Positions 11,179 through 20,936 of a stretch of DNA of 64,000 nucleotides are shown here, one piece after another (position 1 is the first letter of the stretch; every line of letters starts with the position of its first letter). Made by a program: the position numbers and the translations under genes. Below the pieces are notes generated by a model. The model made no database searches. It was not told the origin of the DNA and worked only from the letters and a program-made list of their open reading frames with translations. Source of the DNA: Kalaharituber pfeilii (taxonomy: Eukaryota; Ascomycota; Pezizomycetes; Pezizales; Pezizaceae); NCBI GenBank assembly GCA_015179045.1, contig WHUZ01000010.1, positions 558,001 through 622,000 on the forward strand, in the 5' to 3' direction.

Positions 11179-11690
11179 GCGCAAGTGCCGACCTGGTGTC
11201 CCATAGGAGGTCGAAATCGCCTCGCTAGACTCCAGTTCCTTTTCCAAAATTGCCTCTCAATACTTTCACACCCATGTCATGCACGAAGGAGGATGAATGG
11301 GACAGGATTCAGATGTTCGTAGGGGTAGGGGGGGGAAGCTCTGAGAGAAGAGTGGTAGGGAGGAGAGGGTGATCGCGTGTTTTCCTTCTGTTTCGATTGC
11401 TTGCTAGTTTACTTGCTTTTGTACTGCAATGTTATTTGTCCTTATCATAGTGCAGCAGCGTGATGAAGAAACAATTACTTCAGGAACGAAGGTCAACACA
11501 TAGAATATGTTACCGCGTGCGAATTGTGAAGATACACCAGGCTACTTAACATTCGGGTTCGTCGAAACCTCTAACCTGAAGACACCATTTTGTATATCTT
11601 ATTGTTCGTGCTTCGATAGATACGACTGATCCGACTTTTTGATATAAACCGGCCACTAACATTTATTTCTGGAACAAATTACCGGTAGTA
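11179..11690. other. 3' flank of the NLR-like gene
   Basis: Conserved in both duplication copies (24911-25370). It holds a purine-rich stretch near 11310-11370 and no coding unit. The sequence ends at the poly(T) of the next retro-element. Confidence 0.5.
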
Positions 11691-12360
11691 TATTTTTTTT
11701 CTTTTTATGTCATTAATCGCATGCCGCCCTAAGGGCTATGGCGATATCTAGTTACATATGAAATAAAAGGAAAGTTAGATATGAAAGTAGAAATCCCCGG
11801 AAACTCCTGTGTGAAGGAAAAGTGAGAATAAACAATAAGGTGCCCGCGGCGCTCATTGGTAATGCGGGTGGCTCGAGCCAAGGGTCAGCATGTGCCGGGG
11901 ACCTTCCTATTTTCTTCCCCTGTCCCTCTCGTACACGCTCGTCCGCAACCACTTTTCCTCCGAGTGTCACTTTCGCAATTTCCCTCTGTGTCTCCAAGTA
12001 TACCACCACAGAACTAGTCTTCTTGCCTTCCTCCACTAGGATTGATTTCCTCCGCAGCCATCTGATCCCTACAATCTTTCCTGTGTCTTTGTTGGAGGCC
12101 TCCAACCATCTTCTGACATTCCCCAAGTCTTTCCTCAGGGCTATGCCGTGGATGACAACGCTGTGTTTCGAGGTGGTGTTGTCGGGGAGGCTACCTATAA
12201 AAAAACAATAAGCTATGCGTTTTCTGCGTATGGTGGTAAAGCTATTCACGAAGGAAAGAGATAGAGAGACTGTTAGGCCTATTGAGCGAGTAGTTGCGAG
12301 AGATGGACACTTATATAGATGAATTGTAGACATACAAAGAAAGTAGGATAACACAAATGG
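11691..12360 (-). mobile_element. ORF1-only LINE-like element, minus strand
   Basis: Starting from poly(T), the minus strand reads (5' to 3'): an ORF1 fragment, a 3' UTR hairpin (CCCGC...GCGGG, about 11838-11866), and the family-B tail with the ATCGC...GCGAT version of the outer arm (11717-11745). The ORF1 part (complement 11752-12211) contains VVIHGIALRKDLGNVRRWLE, GIRWLRRKS and KKTSSVVVYLE. The far end is not marked by a clear target duplication. The duplicate copy is 25375-26030. Confidence 0.75.
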
Positions 12361-12437
12361 TGGGCGAGACTAAACACAAAGTAATATCAGCGCTGGGTAA
12401 CAACAAGTGCGCGATAGCTAAAACAGATGAAACATAT

Positions 12438-13009
12438 TTTTTTTTTTTTTTTTTTTTTAATATCATTACTCGCGTGCCGCCTGATAGGCTATGGCGAGGT
12501 ATTCTTAGTTACATGCATGAAGATAAAAGGAAAATAAAGTAGAGAAGAAACCCCAAGTTTTAGTCTTGCCCTGCCCACTCCAATACCTCCGCAATGTTTA
12601 TCCCCTTCTCCGGCTGTCTCAGTCCGCTCGCTCCGTCTTTTAGCTTTCCCTTCCACTTCTGACATTCATTGGCTATGTGTGCGAAATTCTCCGGGGCCTT
12701 TCCGCACCACCTGCATTCCGGTGAATCCGCCTTGCCTATGCTGTATCTCCATTCCTTGAGCCCCTTATTTCCTAGGATGCCGGCCAGTGTTGATATCCTT
12801 CTGCGGTTGTCGATTTGCTGTAGTGGTCGGTATGACATCCGTAGGCGGTTTCTTTCGTCGGCTCTGAGTGCTTTGGCTTCTTGACGGATTCCGGCCTCTG
12901 TTGCTATATCCTCTTCGCACTGTAGCGCGGTCCCTACCTTGGCAGCCTTGTCCGCCTCGGTGTTGCTTTTGACTCCTTTGTGTGCCTTAACCCAGATTAC
13001 CGTTCGCCT
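12438..13009 (-). mobile_element. 5'-truncated LINE family B with ORF2 C-terminus
   Basis: Flanked by perfect 13-bp duplications AGATGAAACATAT (12425-12437, 13010-13022). The minus strand encodes the end of the RNase H domain (VIWVKAHKGVKSNTEADKAA, with the last acidic residue), a linker (RLRMSYRPL, STLAGILGNKGLKEWRY) and the terminal cluster CRWCGKAPENFAHIANEC, ending WAGQD. The hairpin with GCCT/AGGC arms and poly(A) follow. The frame is open over the whole insert, so it is recent. It is absent from the paralogous site in copy 2. Confidence 0.93.
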
Positions 13010-13162
13010 AGATGAAACATATGAAACGAACTGCATATATGAAACTGCAACACAGGTGCAACAGATATGTATTTCAACAGCCTCGCTCAGACGTTGCAGC
13101 AAAGGTCATGGGCAAACCTGATGTGCTTCACATGTTCGAGTGTTTTGGTGCAGAGGTCAGAA

Positions 13163-13225
13163 CGTTTTTTTGTTTTGTTTTTTTGTCACGTGACCCCCGC
13201 ATGCGGCTGTTCGCCATGGAAGGGC
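13163..13225 (-). mobile_element. 63-bp LINE family-A micro-insert
   Basis: On the minus strand it starts GCCCTTCCATGGCGAACAGC and ends GTCACGTGAC plus an A-rich tail. Target duplication AGGTCAGAA at 13154-13162 and 13226-13234. Copy 2 of the duplication has the intact target (AGGTCAGAAGGGTT near 26294), which proves both boundaries. Confidence 0.95.
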
Positions 13226-13372
13226 AGGTCAGAAGGGTTAGTATCTGTCTAGAAGTAGTCAAGGAAGAAATCACCAGCAGCAAGGTATTCTCTAGTAAGG
13301 TGATAGTGAACATCTCTATGCTTAGTCTTCTGGTGTTGGACCAGATTGTTGAATATGTCAATGGAGGACGAA

Positions 13373-13570
13373 TTTTTTTTTTTTTTATATCAGTACTCGC
13401 ATGGCGCCCTAAGGGCTATGGCGAGGTATTCAGTCACATAGGAAATAAAAGGAAATAAGACAATTAACATGTAGATGCCCACGGCTCTCTCTGGTGATGT
13501 GGGTGATGAAAAACCAGCAAAGGAAAATACATTGTGAGACCCACAGCTCTCGCTAGTAGTGTGGGTAGTG
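13373..13570 (-). mobile_element. LINE-like 3' end with duplicated UTR hairpin
   Basis: Poly(T), the family-B hairpin, then on the minus strand two tandem versions of a second hairpin: CCCACA...TGTGGG (about 13540-13565) and CCCACAT...CGTGGGC (about 13475-13505). This is the 3' UTR of the ORF1-only element group without its ORF. It is present in copy 2 (26441-26569 plus 27762-27842), where a later LINE splits it. Confidence 0.75.
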
Positions 13571-13580
13571 CAAAAGTCAG

Positions 13581-14565
13581 CATTTTTTTTTTTTTTTTTT
13601 TAATATCATTACTCGCTTGCCGCCCTATGGGCTATGGCGAGGGTCTTATTTAACAAGGAGTGAAAACAAACAAAAAGGAAACAACTAGACACATGTGGTA
13701 CCCGCGGTGATCCTACGTAATGCGGGAGAAAAGATAACTAAGTACATGTGGCACTCGCGGTGCTCGTGAGTGATGCGGGTGGAAAGGGCCAGTCTGTCCA
13801 TCCTATTTGCGTCCCCTGTCCCGTTCGTACTGGTCCGCTTTTAACCAACGTCCTCCAAGTCTCACTCTCCCCACCTCGATCGGCTTCTCCAGGTATACCA
13901 CCACCGAACTGGTCTTCTTCTCTTCTTCGACCAGTATTGTCTTCCTTATGAGCCAGCGAATCCCTACCACTTGTTGCTTGCTTCCAGCCATCTCCGGACC
14001 TTGCCCAAATCCTTTCTTAGGGCAATGCCGCGTGTACGACGATGCCGTGTGCGGTGGTGGAGGCATCGGGGGTGGCTGTGGAAGTTGCGGATGATGTCCT
14101 AGGGGGCCGGGGACGGGCGCTGGAGTTTTTTGTGGGGCCTGGGGAGGGATCGGGGGTCTGTGGGCTGGTGGGGGGTTGGGGGTTTTTCCCCTTGAGGTGG
14201 TTTTGGAAGGCTGTTTCTTGACTCGGCAGCCTTTGTCTCTTCGGGGTGGGGGGGTGGTGTCGCAGTCTCGGGGGGCCCCTCAGTGTTGGGTGCCGTCTTC
14301 GGATGTGGAGAGGGTCCCGCTGTAGCGGCTATCTTCCCCGCCTCTTTGTCATTGAGCTGTCGCTTCAGGGCGTAAGGGTCCTGGGGAGATGGCGCCTTCC
14401 CTTTGCGTTTCTTGTTGGGCCTTTCCGGTGTTGGTGATGAGCTGGACCCCGATGGCTGCGGTGGCTATGGAGGTGGGGGGGGGGGGGGGGGGGGTGTCTA
14501 CCGGAGGCGTCTCCATCCACGTGATGGGGCTGAACCCCAATGTCTGTGGCGGTGGTGGTGGTGGT
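13581..14565 (-). mobile_element. ORF1-only LINE-like element, minus strand, copy-1 specific
   Basis: Poly(T) at 13584, hairpin with GCCC/GGGC arms, two UTR hairpins (CCCGC...GCGGG type, about 13700-13780), then ORF1: complement 13803-14066 with GIRWLIRKT, KKTSSVVVYLE, RVRLGGRWLKADQYERDRGRK, and an upstream Pro-rich part (14349-14603) with long G/C runs. In copy 2 the sequence CAGCATGATTGG (27839-27850) is uninterrupted, so this is a clean insertion of about 985 bp; only GCAT is shared at both borders. Frame changes make the ORF1 a pseudogene. Confidence 0.8.
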
Positions 14566-15950
14566 GGCATGATTGGTCTTCCTACTTCCGTCCTCTGCCC
14601 CAATCATACTGTTCCACTCGCAACTATCGTCCTCCGAGCCTCATTTTCCCGACCTCGGTAGTCATCTCCAAGTAGACTACCGCTGAACTTGTCCTTTTTC
14701 CCTCGCCAATCAGTGTGTCCTTCTTCCTAAGCCAACGGACCCCGGTCGTCTAGCCTAAATCCTTGTTGTCAGACTCCAACCATCTCCGGACCTTCCCTAA
14801 GTCCTTCCTCAGGGCTATTCCGTGTATGACGATGCCGGCTTTGGAGGTGGTGGTGGCATCGGGGGTGGATGGTGGGTGTTAGAAACCATGAGCCGAACAC
14901 ACGCGAAACAGTCCGAGCGAAACAGTCCGAGCGAAACAGTCCGAGTGTGTAAAACATCCGAACATCCGCGATGGCCTAAGCACTCCGAACATCCGCGATG
15001 GCCTAAGCACTCCGAACATCCGCGATGGCCCAAACACTCCGGACTGAGTATTCCATATTGGGCAGTCCAAATACTTAGCTGTTCTGTTCACTGGTTTTGT
15101 ATGCAACTTCGTGTTATAGAGTTTTTGTATATATATGGGCTCTGGAAGCCCCGTTCTTCATTGATCATTAGAATCGAATACACACATCTCTGAGCCTATT
15201 CCTCTGTACTCCTTTTCACAGTGGGGGGGGGGGCTTGGTCTTTTGTGGGGGGGGGGAGGGGGGTTTCTGGGTTCTTGGGTGGTCGCGGAGCCCGGGGTGG
15301 GCTCGGGGTTCGATGTTTTGGGTGGGGTGGGGTGCCAGCATGGGTGCCGGCGGTGTGTGGGGTCCCAACCGTTGGGGCGGTGGTGATCCTTTGAGCTCTC
15401 TTATCGTCTAACCTGTGCTTGAATGCATATGGGTTCTGAGCAGATGCAGCTTTTCCCTTGCGCTTCCTGCTCTGGGTCATGACCTCCGGGTATGGTCGCA
15501 GTCGCCACACGTGGCTCCCCCGAGCGTGTGGTGATCGTTGTGCTGAAGCCTAATTCTTTGGGGGTATGTCTCTCTTCCGAGGAACTGGTGGGCTCTACCG
15601 TGTCGACAGTGAGGAGTGGGCTGAAGCCTAGGGCTTCGGGGGGGTGAGAGCGGCCGGTGGGAGGGGTGAGAGCGGCTGGTGGGGGAGATGGGTCGGCAAG
15701 CCAGTCTGGGAGGGGGTGGTTTGGCCCTCCTGCGTATACCATCATCGTGGGGCCCGCATCAAAACGTATCAATAGGCGTGATCCTTTCATTGGGGCACGG
15801 GGGCTGCTTGTCCTGAATTTCCACAGTGTGGCGAGCATCAGGCCCCATGAGACGCCCGCGTCTAGCAGCGTCTTGGTCAGGGTCTCCCAATCTGGTATCT
15901 GGAACTCGCGCCAGTCTTTGGAGGAAGGGGGAGGGGGTGGCGGGGGGAGC
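14566..15950 (-). pseudogene. Older LINE ORF1 (Gag-like) remnant
   Basis: Minus-strand pieces run from an N-terminal part (15838-15401: RLLIRFDAGPTMMVYAGG, PEALGFSPLL) through a Pro/Thr-rich stretch to a C-terminal part near 14820-14600. Poly-G runs (15222-15260) and frame breaks show decay. It is part of the segmental duplication (copy 2: 27843-28700). A solo LTR (14877-15220) has been inserted into this copy only. Confidence 0.65.
14877..15220. mobile_element. Solo LTR, 344 bp, 5-bp TSD
   Basis: Begins TGTTAGAAACC and ends CTTTTCACA, flanked by GTGGG (14872-14876, 15221-15225). Inside are three copies of GCGAAACAGTCCGA, three copies of a 27-bp unit starting ATCCGCGATGGCC, and an AT-rich TATA-like patch near 15128. 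Copy 2 (near 28142) has the empty site. Confidence 0.92.
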
Positions 15951-16740
15951 TGGTCCTTACATAGCTACGTTTGAGCATGAATACATATAGTGTAGTATGC
16001 GGGCTCAGGTTCAATATATATATTGGCTCAGGGCGAGACATATAATGCATATATCGGATATACTGCAAATTATACATTGTAGGTTTGTTGTATTGGATTC
16101 TCAATTGTATTAATATAGCATACATATAAATAATGAGGTATAAGCAAGCAAAGCTGATACTAATCATACAATGATTGGGTATATACTTATTCACATATTA
16201 ACATTCATCCTTATAACCAGCTTCATTTCTATTATGCATGCATAGGAATCTCTTAAAATTTGGTTACCTAAATAGAACTCAGTAGTTAGAAAGGATAGAA
16301 CAACTCACCGTTGTCTTTAGATTACAAGTTTTATGCATGCTAGGGGTATACTTTGTTGGAATGATATTAATCTAGCCCTTCATTCATGCACGACTGTAGA
16401 AGTTGCAGAATATTCAAATAGTTGTACCAATGAACAGTTGAGAGAAGGTGATGGGGAGAATAGTTGCATTGACAGACAGTTGAGAGAAGGTGATAGAGAG
16501 ATAAATGGACTAATAGGGAGACGATGGACTCCAGTGTAAAGCAGAGAATTGTACTCTTATATATCCTATATAGTAGAATTAGTTAGTTGTCATCTTTCAT
16601 TGTAGTAATGATGTACTTACGTGCCAGAGTCTTTTTGCTAGCATGAGATAGAATGAGATAATTATTAGCCATTATATAGAATATCATTGTAGGACAAAAA
16701 CTTACACAAATTTGCTCAATGATATTGGCTACCTTGTTTG
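15951..16740. other. No gene seen
   Basis: AT-rich. At 16390-16540 an imperfect internal duplication (ACAGTTGAGAGAAGGTGAT twice, 57 bp apart) gives an open frame of 68 aa, but it has no recognisable domain. Confidence 0.45.
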
Positions 16741-17055
16741 AGCTTAGACAGTAGGCTCAAAACGAAGGGCTGTAATAGACTTCAGAACAGAGGAGGATAG
16801 GCTCAGAACGGAGGGCTGTAATAGGCTTCAGAACAGAGGAGGATAGGCTCAGAACGGAGGGCTGTAATAGGCTTCAGAATAGAGGAGGATAGGCTCAGAA
16901 CGGAGGGCTGTAATAGGCTTCAGAACAGAAGAGGATAGGCTCAGAACGGAGAGCTGTAATAGGCTTCTGAATAGAGGAGGATAGGCTCAGAATGGAGGGC
17001 TGTAATAGGCCCAGAACGGAGAGTTGTAATAGGCTCAGAATAAAGGTCTGTAATC
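16741..17055. repeat. Minisatellite with 46-bp unit and 24-bp half-units
   Basis: Five 46-bp units, each a 24-bp half (GGCTCAGAACGGAGGGCTGTAATA) plus a related 22-bp half (GGCTTCAGAACAGAGGAGGATA), followed by three 24-bp halves alone. The two halves share the GGCT-CAGAAC core, so the unit arose from an older, shorter repeat. Confidence 0.93.
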
Positions 17056-17659
17056 TTATTAGGGGTATATTCTTAAGAACAGTGATGAAGATACCTTTCA
17101 GAATGATTGGAACCTCCAGACAGAAATCAAGATCTGGCATTAAGCTAACATACTATTAGAGAGAAGGAGGGAAGAAGACCTACTAGCTCTTGAGACAAAC
17201 TCTGTGAAACTGTTTTATCGTATTGGGACCTGAAAATCCCGGATTTAGAGAATAAGTTGTTAATTACTAGTAAAGCTATAAGAAAGTATTGAGAAATTAG
17301 CTATATGGAGGGAATCGACTTCTCACTTCCTATGAAGTTTTCACATAGAAAGGTTCCTGTAAAGAAGGTTTATTGAGAAGAAGTGCTGAATGAAATCTCG
17401 AAGTGTTGGGAGGTTCTCATAAGTGGGCATAGGGGCCTCATGGTAGTAGTCTTATACTAAGGCGCTAGATTAGTATAGTACCGAAAATGGTAGTTACTAC
17501 AACTACTCCAATAGAAGCCTCAATACTACTTAAGTCCTATCACTGAGTACTTATTTCCAGTGCCCCGAACCAAAGACCGTGCAATCCCAGCCCCTTTGCA
17601 AGTAGGTACTCCATGACCTTATTATATTCGGAGGTTAAACAACTGGCAAGCGGAAGCGG
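17056..17659. other. No gene seen
   Basis: Mixed, mostly AT-rich sequence with short frames only and no motif that I recognise. Confidence 0.45.
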
Positions 17660-17664
17660 GTTAC

Positions 17665-17881
17665 TATTACGGATTCACCGCAACCGTAGGGCGGACGGTC
17701 GGTGGATGCGCGCGCGCAGTATGCGCATATGCGACGTAGGCGATATGCGACAGCCGGGCGCCGGTGTCGCAGTCGCGAAATGTGCTATATGAGCTATGCA
17801 GAGGACTAGCGAGTATTGCTGGTCAGGTGTCTTTTTGGCCTGGCGGACGGTAACTCTCTGCGTTTACCACCATCCGTTACA
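17665..17881 (-). mobile_element. Solo LTR, 217 bp, 5-bp TSD
   Basis: On the minus strand it begins TGTAACGGATGGTGG and ends GAATCCGTAATA (the expected CA end is changed to TA). Flanked by GTTAC on both sides (17660-17664, 17882-17886). A close relative in the other orientation, beginning TGTTACGGAGGTGG, lies at 35772-36000. Confidence 0.87.
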
Positions 17882-17886
17882 GTTAC

Positions 17887-18765
17887 CGAATGAGGCTGAT
17901 GACCGAATACAGCCAACGATAGCAGCAGCCGAATGATGGATCGACACAGCAGTGACCTCAGTGAGACTCAGGGTGAACCGACTAGATGCGTACTAATATA
18001 AGGATTGCCCCAATGGATCAAATGGGTAGAACTGTTAGCACATGTTGAGTAGCATCTTAGTGGTCTTCTCTCTCGTCATGTAAAGTATGTATACATGTCG
18101 TCAGTACCTGATCATTCTGTACCTGATTGTTCAGTACTTATTCATATTGTCTATAATATCTGTTCATTCTCCTGTAACGAGTTCTGCCTTCATTTTACTT
18201 ATTCTTCCTTAGTTGTAACTAGCTATAACCTCGCTATAGCCCAACGGGCGGCAAGCGAGTAATGATAAAAAAAAAAAAAACGAGTTCTGCACTGGCTAAC
18301 TAAATAGTAACCACTCTCTCTACATTCTTTTCACATTGTGTGCCTACGTACCCAAGAACAATTCGGGTTATCACTGTATTCCTTACATGAGGGCAGGTGG
18401 TTCTGTGGTGACAGACTGTAGCAACTCAGGATCTCGAACCAGGCGCAGCAACTAGTTAGCTGCCTATAGGTAGCCGGCAACTGTGGACTTGTCGGCTATT
18501 AGCAGCCAAATACTTGTCTATAGAGATTGCACAGCAAAGTGTATGAATACCATATGTAATGATGATAATATTCAATTTAGTACAAAGCACATTACGAAAT
18601 GGCTATGGTTGTGCTAGCACTATAAGATTTGGGCATATTTTACAAACTGCACAGTATGTACTTTATAGCTGGCAATTTTTGAATTTGAAATTCACTAATG
18701 TAATATGGTAGTTCCGTTAAGCTACGATGCATACCGAATTAATAACACCACACTTTTTGGTACAG
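17887..18765. other. Spacer between duplication copies
   Basis: Apart from the small LINE insert at 18188-18280 no gene is visible. The direct duplication copy 2 begins at 18766. Confidence 0.5.
18188..18280 (+). mobile_element. 93-bp LINE family-B 3' fragment
   Basis: About 46 nt of 3' UTR, the hairpin with loop AAC (arms GCCC/GGGC, outer CTCGC/GCGAG), ATAA and poly(A). Target duplication AACGAGTTCTGC at 18176-18187; its second copy, CGAGTTCTGC plus the last two A of the tail, is at 18279-18290. Confidence 0.88.
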
Positions 18766-18925
18766 TAGGTAGGTGTTGGTCTGTAGGGGCTACAGTAATA
18801 AGTGTCTGGCGAACTTTTCCTCGCCCTTTTACGCGTTGGGCCTGCGGACCGAATGGGCGACCCACCAATGCCGATTGCCTGGCTCCGGATCATGCATGTG
18901 GCTTCATGTGGCTTCATGTGCACCA

Positions 18926-19667
18926 CAGTCAGACCTTGCTCTAACGAACCCCGCTATAGCGAAAACCTTGCTCTTACGAATGCACTGCCGTCGGCGATTT
19001 CCGTCTCCACCTATTCTGCCAAATAACGAAACGAAGAAAACTTTGGGGGAAGTTATTTCTGTCTACATACAAATTGTTCTTGCTATAACGAAAAGTGGCA
19101 AATGAAATTTATAGAAACCCCCTGGCAATCCACTAAGCTACTCTTATATCCTTGCCTGCGACGAATAGCAAAGCCTAAATGTTTATAAGAATTTTATACT
19201 ATTAAGACAATGATATTCTTTCACTTACAAAATGCATATGAAACTCATTCAAGATCTCTTTTAGATGTTTCAGCTCTAATCTTTGTTGCATTTCTGATGC
19301 TTCTCAAATCTACTTGCTGCTTGCTGCTTGTTAGTAGTTGTTGACATCTTGACTGTTCTAATTACTGAGTGCTAGTCGGGACCGAAGGCAGTCCGTTACA
19401 GATTTTTATTAGTTGAAAATTCACTTATGCTTTATTTTATAGTCTCCAATATTTCTTGATTTGGTTATTTCCTAAGTCTAGTCACGAGACTAGTTATGTC
19501 CTATGCTAGTAAGTCAATACGAAATGTGCTGCAATAGCTGTTGAGGAGTCCGAACTCAGCTGCCAAGGTTGCATGACTAATTTGTCACAATTTTCTATAA
19601 CGAAAACCTTGCCATAACGAAAAGAAAGGGCCAAATTTTACGTATTCGTTATAGCAAGGTCTGACTG
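18926..19667. mobile_element. Pogo-like non-autonomous DNA transposon, copy 2
   Basis: Same element as 5366-6104. Here the left end reads CAGTCAGACCTTGCTCTAACG, matching the right end better than copy 1 does, while the left TA target has become CA. TA remains at 19668-19669. Confidence 0.78.
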
Positions 19668-20936
19668 TAATGCCGTGTCGGGCCGTCGGATATGAGCTCT
19701 CGGATAACAGCCATGGATTATATGTGCGGAATTGGCCTAGCAGCGGAGATAGATTAACGTACGCCACCGAGGACATTGTGCAGCCCCAGATGACTACAAA
19801 ATGGCATCCTAAAATTCAGATACTCATTCAATTTACTTTAAATTAAGTAAAAGGCATCTAGGTACAAGTAGAACTTTGTTCTGTACCTTAGTTTAGCATA
19901 TCAAAATTTTTAGGATCGGTATACGTTGTTTGTAGTGATATACCTTTCGCTGATTAAGTCTGGTTACGAGACTATTCAGGAAGGTTGGACACTTGAAGAT
20001 CTAACTTTTGCAGAATCATTTTCTTCATTCAAGGGACAATGCAGGAGACGCTCTACAGTAGTGGGTATAGATGATGTCTCGGAAGTGGGCAAAAGCTCGT
20101 ATCTCGTGGTGTCTGAATGAATCCGGTACCTAAATGGCACCTGAGAAAGTGTTATGAGGACGGTTACGGTAACGCTTGATCTTGGCATATGCTAACTGTT
20201 CTGTTCAATTCAATATTCACCAAGCGTTACAACTACCAACTGACGTCGCATGGATGCACACATTTGAATAATTTCAGCAATGCGATGAATTACTGAATAC
20301 GGCTGCTGTCTGCTACATACCGGCATATTTAAGACTTTTACAAGACAATACCGTTTTTTTTTTTTTTCTGGTTGTAATTCATTTACTCGAGTGAACCACA
20401 TGATCTCGACAGCAGCTTGGCAGAGACGAATATGTATGAATCAGGTAAACAAACATAGTTTATTCTTTCGCGAACGGTTGATAGCAGATTAGGACAACTT
20501 GAGCTTGTTCAACTTGGAGCAATAATAACCAACTATTTATCCTGTTCCAGACTTAACCCGGATTTACTAAAGTATCGTAGCTGGCTCGCGAATCTAGTCC
20601 TCTGGCGAGTTACGCGGTCCGGTCCAGTCACAGTATTGGAAACGGTTTTCAAATTTTTTGTTTTCAGTTGTAGATGAATTATGTGAAAACCCTTTTGAGC
20701 CGAGAAGGCGGAAGGCTTCCTGTTTTCTTTCCCCTTCTGCATTCCTATAGCTCCGTGGCTGAGGGAGAGCGATCTAATTGGATTTCAGTGCGGGGTTGAT
20801 GGGTTGGCAACTTGAGGCTCTTTGTAAGTAATGATCCCAACAACGACTGTGGTACCACTTCATATTATCAACATTGTTGTTGCAATATTCTACTCGTCAT
20901 GTCGCAGGTCTATTAAATCAGGTTAGTATTACATTG

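Larger units (their letters stand above)
5206..15725. repeat. Segmental duplication, copy 1 (about 10.5 kb)
   Basis: From TAGGTAGGTGTTGGTCTG at 5206 the sequence is collinear and nearly identical with 18766-28625 in the same orientation, about 13.5 kb apart. It carries a pogo-like element, an NLR-like gene, several LINE-tail elements and a decayed ORF1. Copy-specific insertions here are the LINE at 12438-13009, the micro-insert at 13163-13225, the ORF1-only element at 13581-14565 and the solo LTR at 14877-15220; copy 2 has empty sites at those places. The right limit is where similarity fades near 15725. Confidence 0.93.

Noticed and set aside
9948..11204. Minus-strand open frames under the ankyrin array (and 23638-24831 in copy 2)
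   Set aside because: Antisense shadows of the 102-bp repeat; they repeat the same peptide and end with the array.
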